A DNA stretch of 64,000 nucleotides from Pseudonocardia parietis (GTDB lineage Bacteria; Actinomycetota; Actinomycetes; Mycobacteriales; Pseudonocardiaceae): positions 1 to 64,000 of the forward strand of contig NZ_JAGINU010000002.1 in assembly GCF_017876315.1 (NCBI RefSeq), written 5' to 3'. A program made the translations under genes and the position numbers. The notes under the pieces are model-generated. The model was not told the origin of the DNA, made no database searches, and saw nothing but the letters and a program-made list of their open reading frames with translations. Of the stretch, positions 8,170 through 15,457 are shown piece after piece; within the stretch, counting starts at the first letter, position 1; each line of letters opens with the position of its first letter.

Positions 8170-9498
8170 TCAGACGACCAGCAGGCCGCCCGCGACGGCG
8201 ACCGCCACGGCGCTTGCCACGATAATGGCGGCACGGCCGTACCGGGTGTTCCGCGGTAGTGATCGCAGGGGAAACACGAGCTGGCGTGCGAGTACGTAGG
8301 CCGCAAGTGTGGCGACGAACAGGGCGCCGACCGGCGCCGGTCGTGCTGACCAAGCCACTGTTGCGGCCGCCACTCCGATCCCGGCAGCGGCGCCTGCTTC
8401 GATCAACTGCGCAGGGACTCGCCGCATCCCGAGGCGGCGATCAGACGACCACAGACCCCAGCGCGACGCTGTCGGTCGCCCAGCGCAGCAGCCCCCGAAC
8501 CAGCATCCGAGCCGGCCGATGCCTGCACCGATGACGAGCGCGGGAGCGCTCAGATCGAGGACAGCGAGGACCGGCACCTCGCCGACGACACTACCGATGA
8601 TCATCGTTGCCATCGCGGCGAGCACGAACCCCTGCAGGCACATGCCCGTCCACCGAGCCGGCCCTGTGCGTGGCCGATCTCGGTGTTCAACCAGGTAGTA
8701 GACCCTGGCGCCGACGAGCCCGACGAAGCAAGCGAGCAACGACGTGCTCAGCACCGCCACCATCGGCAAACCGCTGCGCAGCACCAACGCCGACTGCAAA
8801 CCCAGGGCCACGACCGCACCGAGCCCAACCAGCCCCGGCCAGGAGCCCAAGCGTGTCCCGGGCGCCTTCGCCGAGACGACCGGGGCGTAGCCGGTGCGGC
8901 CGGACGCGGTGACAGACGAGGCCCGTCGCAGGTCTGCGGGCCCCGCGACGATGGAGGCTGTCACGTCCCATTCACCGGAAGGGATGTTCTCGACACGGCG
9001 GGTGAGCGTGATGGGCCCGGCGCTGGGCAGGACCGGGTCGATGACGTCGTGTGTGGTGAAGGTGTCTGGCACCCCGGCGGTCGAGGAGCGGTGAACACCG
9101 TCGAACTGGACCGTGACCGGTCCGGCCGCACCGCTGGACGGGGCGCGGAAGGTGTAGCTCAGGCCTAACGCCTGAGGGTCTGCGTCACGCAGTTCTTCGC
9201 ACCCGACTCTCGTGACCTCGAGCGCGCTGGGCCCGCGGCTCGCACTGCCGTCGTCGACGTCGAGTGCGGCCGCTCCTGAGTCGCGGGCGGCCTCGACACC
9301 ACTGCCGTCGGTCACCTTCGGCGCTGCTACTGGATGGTGGCGCGTGCCGCCCTTCGACGGTCGGGCCGAGCTGATCAGCTCCGACGCCGGAGCAACGCTG
9401 CCAGCTTGGAAGTCAGGAGCCAGGTCGACCGTCGTCGCCCCAGCGCGACCGGACTGCTTCGCCCGCCGAGCGGCACGACGCTTCTGTTTACGTCCCAT
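8170..9498 (-). CDS. Lgt-like membrane protein with an N-terminal extracytoplasmic-type domain
   Basis: 442 residues from the ATG at 9498, which has GGAGG 10 bp upstream; an earlier TTG is poorly spaced. Residues 1-20 are very basic (MGRKQKRRAARRAKQSGR). Residues about 90-205 form a beta-rich, Ig-like segment, and from about 215 seven hydrophobic helices carry GAGIGRLGCWFGGCCAGRPT. This is the variant signature of non-housekeeping prolipoprotein diacylglyceryl transferase homologs; the usual GRLGNFxN is replaced by a Cys-rich form. Canonical Lgt is about 280 residues, so the N-terminal domain is extra. It diverges from the multicopper oxidase gene across a region with two palindromic boxes, so a link to copper stress is likely. 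Whether it modifies lipoproteins is uncertain. Confidence 0.75.
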   Translation of the reverse strand: MGRKQKRRAARRAKQSGRAGATTVDLAPDFQAGSVAPASELISSARPSKGGTRHHPVAAPKVTDGSGVEAARDSGAAALDVDDGSASRGPSALEVTRVGCEELRDADPQALGLSYTFRAPSSGAAGPVTVQFDGVHRSSTAGVPDTFTTHDVIDPVLPSAGPITLTRRVENIPSGEWDVTASIVAGPADLRRASSVTASGRTGYAPVVSAKAPGTRLGSWPGLVGLGAVVALGLQSALVLRSGLPMVAVLSTSLLACFVGLVGARVYYLVEHRDRPRTGPARWTGMCLQGFVLAAMATMIIGSVVGEVPVLAVLDLSAPALVIGAGIGRLGCWFGGCCAGRPTASRWGLWSSDRRLGMRRVPAQLIEAGAAAGIGVAAATVAWSARPAPVGALFVATLAAYVLARQLVFPLRSLPRNTRYGRAAIIVASAVAVAVAGGLLVV

Positions 9499-9525
9499 GC
9501 TGATCATGCCTCCAAGCCCCAACTC

Positions 9526-9541
9526 CTACGCACCATAGTAG
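9526..9541. promoter_or_regulatory. CTAC-N8-GTAG box, candidate BlaI/CopY-type operator
   Basis: CTACGCACCATAGTAG lies 28 bp upstream of the Lgt-like start. It shares CTACGCACC with the longer palindrome in front of the BlaI gene (14526-14544), so the same repressor could bind both. No binding data; inferred from likeness and position. Confidence 0.4.
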
Positions 9542-9664
9542 TTGGAGGTGCACTTGGGCGTGAGAGCGGAGAAGTCGAGGGTGCTGATCAGTGCGTGGCG
9601 CCGAGTACCTGCTCGAAGACTGCGTCGATCGGGCCGACCCGCCTGCAGGGCGCCGCGACGCGAT

Positions 9665-9680
9665 CTACTACGCTCCGTAG
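9665..9680. promoter_or_regulatory. CTAC-N8-GTAG box with inner perfect palindrome
   Basis: CTACTACGCTCCGTAG contains the perfect inverted repeat CTACG-CTC-CGTAG (9668-9680). It has the same CTAC-N8-GTAG spacing as the box at 9526 and lies in the divergent region before the multicopper oxidase. Candidate operator for the BlaI-family repressor encoded at 13988-14380. Confidence 0.4.
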
Positions 9681-9855
9681 GAGGAGCTGGCATGGGCACA
9701 TCATTTCGATGCGCTGCCGAGGGGCGGAGCTGCCCGTGTTGCCGGCACCGACCACAGTGCACACAGAGGAGTACTCGGCAAATGAACGCGGCCGACATGC
9801 CGTCGAAGGATCCTGCGGACTGTCCACGGAGTCAGCCAGGCCAGGGGGCTCGGCG

Positions 9856-11406
9856 ATGAACCACGACGCCGGGAGCAACGGTCGGCGCAGTGCTACCACC
9901 TGGAGTCGTCGGCGATTCTTGGGCACCACCGGCGGTGTTGGAGCGGGCCTGCTGCTGACCGGCTGTGGCGAGTCGGTGGCGAGCCCCCGGACCGTCGCGC
10001 TGACCGATCGCATCGGTCCGGGCGGGCCAGAGGTCGAGGCTGCCGAGCAGGCGCGGCGAGCCACCGCTGGCCGAACTCTGGCACGCACTCTGCAGGCACA
10101 ACCCAGCACGGTCGACATCGGCGGACGCACGGTGTCGACGTGGACCTACAACGGCGCTCTGCCCGGCCCGGAGATCCGTGCTCGGGTGGGAGATACGCTG
10201 AAGGTGCGCCTGGAGAACCAGCTACCCCAGCCGACAACCGTCCACTGGCACGGTATTGCCCTGCGCAATGACATGGATGGCGTCCCCGTGTTGACCCAGC
10301 CCCAGATCCCCTCCGGCGGCTCGTTCGAGTATCTCTTCACGCTGCCTCATGCGGGTACCTACATGTTCCACCCGCACGTCGGTACCCAGCTCGACCGTGG
10401 CTTGTATGCACCACTCATCATCGACGACCCGGCTGAGCCCGGAGACTATGACCTCGAGCACGTCGTGATCTTCGACGATTGGATTGACGGCACTGGACAA
10501 AATCCCGACCAGGTTCTGGCCGGCCTGCTCCGCAACGGCATGGGCGGGATGGCGGGTATGGGCGGGGACCATGGTGGGATGCAGATGCCGACGTCGTCCG
10601 TCCTCGGCGGGGATGCCGGCGACACCACCTATCCGCACTATGTCGCCAACGGCCGCACACGTTCCGCGCCGACCACCCTCGACGTCCGTCCCGGTCAACG
10701 TGTGCGCTTCCGGATGATCAATATGGGCGGCGACACAGCTTTCCGTGTCGGAGTTCCTGGTGCTCCAATGACGGTGACCCACACCGACGGATTTCCCGTC
10801 GCCCCCACCGACGCTGAGGCAGTGGTGATCGGAATGGGCGAGCGAATCGACGCTGTCGTCACCATTCCCGAGGCCCCGGCCGCGCTGATCGGGATCGCCG
10901 AAGGCAAGAACGACCATGCTGCGGTGACGCTGTCGACTCCACAGAACTCGCCGGTGGACACCAGCGCTGCGGCCTCCGCCCTGGCGTCCAGGTCAGCGGT
11001 TCTGTCACAGACCTTCGCTTCCGCCGAGCCGGTAACGCTACAGCGGCGCCCCCCCGATGTGGTGCACGATCTGGTGCTGGCCGGCCCCGGGGCCCTCTAC
11101 GACTGGACGATCAACGGCGAACGATACGATCCGGCTCGCGGCCTGCCAATCTCAAGTGGTCAACGTGTGCGCCTTCGCATGGTCAACACGACCACGATGT
11201 TCCATCCGATGCATCTACATGGGCACACCTTCCAAGTAGTCGGCCCCGACGGTCGGGGTCCCCGAAAAGACACTGTGTTGGTGCTGCCCAACCAGACTGT
11301 CGAGGTGGACTTCGATGCGGACAATCCCGGTCAATGGCTGACGCACTGCCATAATATCTACCACGGAGAAGCGGGCATGATGACCGTCGTCTCTTACGTC
11401 GCCTGA
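9856..11406 (+). CDS. Tat-exported multicopper oxidase, probable lipoprotein
   Basis: 516 residues from the ATG at 9856. Residues 17-23 are SRRRFLG (twin-arginine signal) and LLTGC at 33-37 is a lipobox, so the protein is probably folded in the cytoplasm, exported by Tat and lipid-anchored. All copper ligand blocks are present: HWHG, HPHVG, HPMHLHGHTF, and HCHNIYHGEAGM, in which Met is the likely axial type 1 ligand. A Met-rich loop (GMGGMAGMGGDHGGMQM) resembles the cuprous-ion-binding loops of CueO-type oxidases. The role is likely oxidation of Cu(I) outside the membrane. The divergent Lgt-like gene and shared boxes suggest co-regulation. Confidence 0.9.
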   Translation: MNHDAGSNGRRSATTWSRRRFLGTTGGVGAGLLLTGCGESVASPRTVALTDRIGPGGPEVEAAEQARRATAGRTLARTLQAQPSTVDIGGRTVSTWTYNGALPGPEIRARVGDTLKVRLENQLPQPTTVHWHGIALRNDMDGVPVLTQPQIPSGGSFEYLFTLPHAGTYMFHPHVGTQLDRGLYAPLIIDDPAEPGDYDLEHVVIFDDWIDGTGQNPDQVLAGLLRNGMGGMAGMGGDHGGMQMPTSSVLGGDAGDTTYPHYVANGRTRSAPTTLDVRPGQRVRFRMINMGGDTAFRVGVPGAPMTVTHTDGFPVAPTDAEAVVIGMGERIDAVVTIPEAPAALIGIAEGKNDHAAVTLSTPQNSPVDTSAAASALASRSAVLSQTFASAEPVTLQRRPPDVVHDLVLAGPGALYDWTINGERYDPARGLPISSGQRVRLRMVNTTTMFHPMHLHGHTFQVVGPDGRGPRKDTVLVLPNQTVEVDFDADNPGQWLTHCHNIYHGEAGMMTVVSYVA

Positions 11407-11558
11407 CTGGACCGTGAGTATCTCGGCAGGCACGTGCAAGTCCAAGCGCCTGCCCATTCGTCCGTCAAGAAAAAACTTGGTCCGCCGAGCAACCACTATG
11501 GGTCGCCGAGCGTCATAGCAACTGAGCCCCTACTCCTGGTCTCAGAAAAGAGGGATCC

Positions 11559-12140
11559 ATGACGCGCTACTTTCGTAACGGCACCAAGTTGACGACACTC
11601 GCCGCCACTGCCGCGGCTGCACTCGTAGTGGTCGTGACTGCAGGTAGCGCCGGCGCCGATGCGGCGCCCGATTCGAACACCGTGGCCACCCAGGCACATC
11701 AAGAGCCTGCCGCTCCTGGTACACCGTGTTCGGTCTCCACCCGCGCCTGCGTCGATCTCGAATCACAACAGGCCTGGCTCATCGGTGACGGGAAGGTGAT
11801 CCGCGGGCCGGTACGCATCGCTTCCGGTGGAGCCGGGCAGGAATCCCCAATCGGGCACTCGTTCCGAGTGTACCGCAAGGAAAAGGACCACGTAAGCGGC
11901 GAGTTCAACGGTCCGGACGGCCGTCCTGCACCGATGCCGTTCTCGGTGTTCTTCGCAGACGGCGGCGTCGCCTTCCACGGTGGAGACCGTTCCCGGTCAT
12001 CTGCGGGATGCATCAAGCTCGAGCTCGGGGACGCCGAGGCCTGGTTCAATGAGTTGCAGACCGGGGACAAGGTGCAAGTGGTCAACGCGTCCGAGGAAAA
12101 CAAGGAGCGTGCACGGGCGCGCCAAACCGCAGGAGTCTGA
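11559..12140 (+). CDS. Secreted L,D-transpeptidase (YkuD family)
   Basis: 193 residues with a Sec signal peptide (LTTLAATAAAALVVVVTAGSAGADA) and a YkuD domain whose catalytic block is FHGGDRSRSSAGCIKL (His, Ser-x-Gly-Cys). Such enzymes cross-link peptidoglycan 3-3 or attach proteins to it. The start follows AGAGGG by 6 bp. It lies 150 bp downstream of the oxidase with its own leader, so it may be a separate transcript. Shorter than mycobacterial Ldt proteins, with no Ig-like domains. Confidence 0.85.
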   Translation: MTRYFRNGTKLTTLAATAAAALVVVVTAGSAGADAAPDSNTVATQAHQEPAAPGTPCSVSTRACVDLESQQAWLIGDGKVIRGPVRIASGGAGQESPIGHSFRVYRKEKDHVSGEFNGPDGRPAPMPFSVFFADGGVAFHGGDRSRSSAGCIKLELGDAEAWFNELQTGDKVQVVNASEENKERARARQTAGV

Positions 12141-12301
12141 CCAGAGTAGCCGCACCATTGCTGGGGAGCGCCCTTCCACGTCCGCAGGACGGACAAATCG
12201 TCGGCTGCTGCCCGAAACGGACAGCCGACGGTCGTACCTGTATAAACCGTACGCCCCGCAGCCGTCCGACACGTGCTACGTCAGCTATGACGGCTCGATC
12301 A

Positions 12302-12339
12302 GTGCTGTCCGGTCAGACACCGTGCTGACCGGACAGCAC
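12302..12339. terminator. Perfect 15-bp hairpin without a T run
   Basis: GTGCTGTCCGGTCAG (12302-12316) and its exact complement at 12325-12339 enclose an 8-base loop. It lies after the L,D-transpeptidase gene. No T tract follows, so it may end transcription by structure alone or be a remnant of a mobile element. The rest of the 12141-12490 gap shows no gene. Confidence 0.45.
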
Positions 12340-12490
12340 CGGTCCATACGGGGTCTATCCGGTTCGAGGGGAGTCACGCGGACCTCGGGCCCGTGCCTGT
12401 TCCAACGCATTGTCGGGTCAGCGATCCGGTCTGCGCGATCGTCGGGCGCTCATGACAGTTCAGCCCAGAAATCGATAAAAGACGGCTGCG

Positions 12491-12955
12491 TTAACGGTGC
12501 GCACGGGAGCGCCGAGAACGGCGCATCAACACGGCTACCGACCAGATTGCTCCGAATAGAACCACCGCAGCAATCCCGGCTCCACGTAGATCAATATCAT
12601 CCAGGAAGGTGAGAGTTTCGGTGGAAGCGTCAAGCTGGTCACGAAGCAGGCCGGCCAGTACGATGGTTCCCACGACAAGAGCCACGACGGCCGAGAGCGC
12701 CGTCACGGTTAAATTGTAGGCGAGTTTCCGCATCGGATCTGTGAACGACCAGCCGTAGGCCCGAGCCATGAATGTGCCGTCCGCGGTGTCGCACAGAGCC
12801 ATACCAGCGGCGAATAGGACAGGTAGCGCCAGAATCGCGTACCACGGCACCGTCCAGGCTGCTGGGCGTCCGGAGGGGCCGCAGGCGTGAGGACGACCCG
12901 CACCATCCGCTCGCCGACGTCCCTTCGGAGTCGGTGCGGTGGTGGTCGCTAGCAT
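12491..12955 (-). pseudogene. C-terminal fragment of a nickel/cobalt transporter (NiCoT/HoxN family)
   Basis: The reading frame gives about 154 residues, of which the last 110 match the end of NiCoT permeases: GMALCDTADGTFMARAYGWSFTDPMRKLAYNLTVT (compare the family GMALxDTxDGxFM...YGWAFxxPxRKxYYN), then two hydrophobic helices. Intact members have about 340 residues and the nickel-binding HX4DH helix near the N-terminus; both are missing. The first 45 residues are basic and unrelated. Probably a non-functional remnant truncated by the M56 peptidase region. Confidence 0.65.
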
Positions 12956-13004
12956 GTGGGCCAGTCGGCCCCAGCCGCCGACGATCCAGGGCAGGGAGCG
13001 CGGT

Positions 13005-13952
13005 GTGACGACGTCGATTCTGCTGGTCGCCGGAGCCCTACTGACCGCCACGTTCGCACCACGTGTTCTGACGCGTCTGGAGTCGACCAACAGCGACCCG
13101 CTGTGCTTGCTGTGGCTATGGTGGTCGATGGTCCTCGGCAACCTCACCAGCGCCGGTCTCGCAGTCGCCGTGCTGCTCATACCCGGCCATGCCGGGCCCG
13201 CACCGGTGATGTGGTTGGTAGAGCAGTGCCGCATGATCTTGCGCCTGACCAGTGCACACCAGGACACGGGCGTGGGGGTCGGCCTGCTGGGGGCACTGAC
13301 ACTTCTCACCTTCCGCTTTGGGCAGCGCGTCCGGCGCGGGACCGTGGCCAGCCGCGATCGCTCGACCATGACCATGCAGACGCTCGATCTGCTCGGACAT
13401 CGTGAGCATGATGTGTTGTGGGTGAAACATGCCGGCGCGGTTGCTTTCAGCGTGGGTGGTCGGGCCAATGCGATTGTTGCGACCACGGGGCTACGCACCA
13501 GGTTGACGGTGGCTGAGGTCGATGCGGTACTGGAACACGAGCGGGCGCACCTGGCGGGCCGCCACCACCTGCACGTCGTTCTCGCCGACGCCGTGGGAGC
13601 CGTCGCCCGATTCGTGCCGCTGTATCGGCAACTACCCGTCGCGGTCAGGCGTCTGGTCGAGTTGGTCGCAGACGAAGAAGCCGCCCGGGTCAGCGGGCGG
13701 TCCGTCCTGCGGGACGCGCTGCTGAAGGTCGCCGCCGCATCGGCGATGGCAGCACCGCCACGAGCGCTGTACGCGTCGGAGACGGCCGTGGAAGCTCGAT
13801 TGCGACGCCTGTCGTCGAATCCTCGGCAGCGCAGTTGGGTGCTACGAACAGCAGGTCGGGTCACCGTGGCCGTCGGTGGCGTGGCGTCATCGACGGTCGC
13901 TGCTGGCGTTACCACGGTGGCGCTGCTTCTCGCCTGTGTGTGGGGCGTCTAG
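13005..13952 (+). CDS. M56 (BlaR1-like) membrane metallopeptidase without sensor domain
   Basis: 315 residues from the GTG at 13005, with AGGGAG 8 bp upstream. Hydrophobic helices lie near residues 5-20, 38-60 and 95-110 and at the C-terminus. HERAHLAGRHH near residue 180 is the zinc site (HExxH form) and ELVADEEAAR supplies the third ligand. M56 proteins cut their partner BlaI-type repressor; there is no penicillin-binding sensor domain here, so the signal differs from beta-lactam. A BlaI gene lies directly downstream but convergent, an unusual arrangement. Confidence 0.85.
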   Translation: MTTSILLVAGALLTATFAPRVLTRLESTNSDPLCLLWLWWSMVLGNLTSAGLAVAVLLIPGHAGPAPVMWLVEQCRMILRLTSAHQDTGVGVGLLGALTLLTFRFGQRVRRGTVASRDRSTMTMQTLDLLGHREHDVLWVKHAGAVAFSVGGRANAIVATTGLRTRLTVAEVDAVLEHERAHLAGRHHLHVVLADAVGAVARFVPLYRQLPVAVRRLVELVADEEAARVSGRSVLRDALLKVAAASAMAAPPRALYASETAVEARLRRLSSNPRQRSWVLRTAGRVTVAVGGVASSTVAAGVTTVALLLACVWGV

Positions 13953-13987
13953 CGGTGGCCTCTGGAGCCCCGGTTGCGCCGTGCCGA

Positions 13988-14380
13988 TCAGGTGGGGTCG
14001 TCGTCGGTGAGTGCTTGCCGCAGGACCTCCTGTTCTCGGTCCGAGGACAGTCCCACGAAATGAAGCAGCGCCGCGTCGACCTCGTCGGCTGAGCGCAGCA
14101 GCGAATGCAGTAGCCGTGCCGCGGTCTGCTCCCTGCTGGTCGAGGCGATGTAGGCGAAACCACGACCCGACCGCTGGCGGCGGGCCCATCCCTTACGGAC
14201 CAGCTTCTCGAGCACCGTTTGCACCGTGGTGTAGGCCAACGGCCGATCGGCGTCGCTGAGGGTCGCCAGCACGTCCCGCACGAGTTGCGGGGATTCGGCG
14301 TCCCAGAGGGCGTCGAGAACGGCGCGCTCCAAGTTGCCGAGTCCGATGGAGACGTGCGCCGCTGCAGGATCAGTGTTCAC
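13988..14380 (-). CDS. BlaI/MecI/CopY-family transcriptional repressor
   Basis: 130 residues from a GTG at 14380 (GGGAGAGG 11 bp upstream). The winged-helix part reads LGNLERAVLDALWDAESPQLVRDVLATLSDADRPLAYTTVQTVLEKLVRKGWARRQRSGRGFAY, the standard BlaI DNA-binding domain, followed by a helical dimer and cleavage region. It should repress genes carrying CTAC...GTAG palindromes; one lies at 14526-14544 upstream of its own start and two lie at 9526 and 9665. The convergent M56 peptidase is the likely inactivator. Confidence 0.9.
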   Translation of the reverse strand: MNTDPAAAHVSIGLGNLERAVLDALWDAESPQLVRDVLATLSDADRPLAYTTVQTVLEKLVRKGWARRQRSGRGFAYIASTSREQTAARLLHSLLRSADEVDAALLHFVGLSSDREQEVLRQALTDDDPT

Positions 14381-14525
14381 TCGGCGCCGCCTCTCCCATC
14401 GCCTGCCTACCACTGCCGCAGCACGTGCTGACCGTCCTGGTGACGACGGTTCAGGATAGCCGCCCACAGCGTGGGCTCGATCGCCACGCGCGATGGGCTT
14501 CCCGGAGAGAAGTATGGAAGACGAG

Positions 14526-14544
14526 CTACGCACCAGGTGCGTAG
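14526..14544. promoter_or_regulatory. Perfect 9-bp-arm palindrome upstream of the BlaI gene
   Basis: CTACGCACCAGGTGCGTAG: nine-base arms around one central A. It is 146 bp upstream of the BlaI start and a few bases from the remnant of a copper ATPase gene. It shares the CTACGCACC half with the box at 9526. Probably the autoregulatory operator. Confidence 0.5.
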
Positions 14545-14553
14545 GAGGCACGA

Positions 14554-14662
14554 TCAGATCGCGCGTCCTCGGAATCGGCGCAGCCGCAGGCTGTTGCCGA
14601 CGACGAAGACCGAGCTGACCGCCATGGCCGCGCTGGCGGTCATCGGGTTGAGCAGGTCTCCG
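14554..14662 (-). pseudogene. Fragment of the 3' end of a copper P-type ATPase gene
   Basis: Translating the minus strand gives LLNPMTASAAMAVSSVFVVGNSLRLRRFRGRAI, nearly identical to the last 35 residues of the intact CopA at 18182-20470 (LLNPMIAGAAMAFSSVFVVGNSLRLRRFRARAT). The DNA match is also close. Nothing of the remaining 700 residues is present, so this is a relic of a second copA or of a duplication. Confidence 0.7.
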
Positions 14663-14824
14663 CCCCCCGGACGCCGGTGGTCAAGTCCCGTGGCCTGGTG
14701 CGTTCGCCTGGCGCGGGCCGACCGCTGGCACCGCCCGGGTCCGCTGACCGCCGGCGGACGCTGCCGACGCCACCGAGGATCGGTCGTCGCGGCGAACAAC
14801 GCCAGGTTCGGGCGTTTTCGAGGA

Positions 14825-14864
14825 CCTGTCGACGGATCCTGAAGATTCAGGATCCGTTGACAGG
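14825..14864. terminator. 19-bp near-perfect hairpin
   Basis: CCTGTCGACGGATCCTGAA at 14825-14843 pairs with 14846-14864 with one mismatch and a 2-base loop. It lies in non-coding DNA between the copA relic and an integrase relic. It could be a terminator or the scar of an element end; there is no T run. Confidence 0.4.
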
Positions 14865-15032
14865 ACCCAGCGCAGGTGGTGGCCCTGGCACATGTCCTTG
14901 CTGCGGGCCACACGCGAACAGCTCTCGACTCGGTAGACCCCGCCGCCGAACACCGGATCGTCGGCCTCGAACACGAGCTCCTCGACCCGGAGCTAGGGCC
15001 GGATCGCGCCCAGTGGCTGCTCCAGCAACGTC

Positions 15033-15055
15033 GGGCGCCAGCCGGGCTGGCGCCC
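15033..15055. terminator. Perfect 10-bp hairpin
   Basis: GGGCGCCAGC and GCTGGCGCCC around CGG. It lies in degenerate DNA downstream (minus strand) of the integrase fragment. Possible terminator; no T run. Confidence 0.3.
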
Positions 15056-15059
15056 TCAC

Positions 15060-15235
15060 AGCTGCGCCACGCTGCCACTGTGGGTGAGCCCGCCTGCTCG
15101 AGTGTCTGTCCGGCGTCGGAGACGCTGAGGTGGCCGTCGACCTCGACCGTGGTGGTCACCGAGGGGTGCCCGAGCAGTCGGCTTACCACCTCCACCTGGT
15201 CGAGTCGGAGGGTGGCGGCGTCCTTCGTGCGGCCC
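15060..15235 (-). pseudogene. C-terminal fragment of a tyrosine recombinase (integrase)
   Basis: The minus strand reads LDQVEVVSRLLGHPSVTTTVEVDGHLSVSDAGQTLEQAG, matching the conserved LGHxSxxTT block of phage-type integrases. The catalytic Tyr is replaced (GHL preceded by VD instead of Y) and the upstream catalytic Arg and His-x-x-Arg blocks are gone. The region 14663-15060 around it carries no convincing gene. Confidence 0.5.
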
Positions 15236-15457
15236 CGGACGCCGGCCCGCCGGCCCGTGTCCGCGACGTTCCTACGCCGCGATGCACGCTGCCGCCGACG
15301 AGGTCAGTGAAGGCGCGCTCGACGCTCGACGTGCTGGTCACCACGCTTCTGTCGCTCCTCAGCCGATCCTGAATCGTGATGTGGACGAGGCGATGAGCGG
15401 CCACGGGTTCGTTCCGGACTGCGAGCGGAAGGGAGCCGGGGGCCGCCGTCCAGTCGG

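Noticed and set aside
9334..9855. Upstream extension of the multicopper oxidase frame by 174 codons
   Set aside because: The Tat signal begins right after the ATG at 9856; the extension is Arg-rich and covers the divergent promoter region.
12491..13915. A 474-codon minus-strand frame across the M56 gene
   Set aside because: Only its last 110 codons look like a protein (NiCoT fragment); the rest is a shadow of the M56 gene.
14876..15310. Plus-strand frame containing APSQLRHAA, as another integrase
   Set aside because: Only a few residues resemble an integrase and the opposite strand already holds a better integrase fragment.
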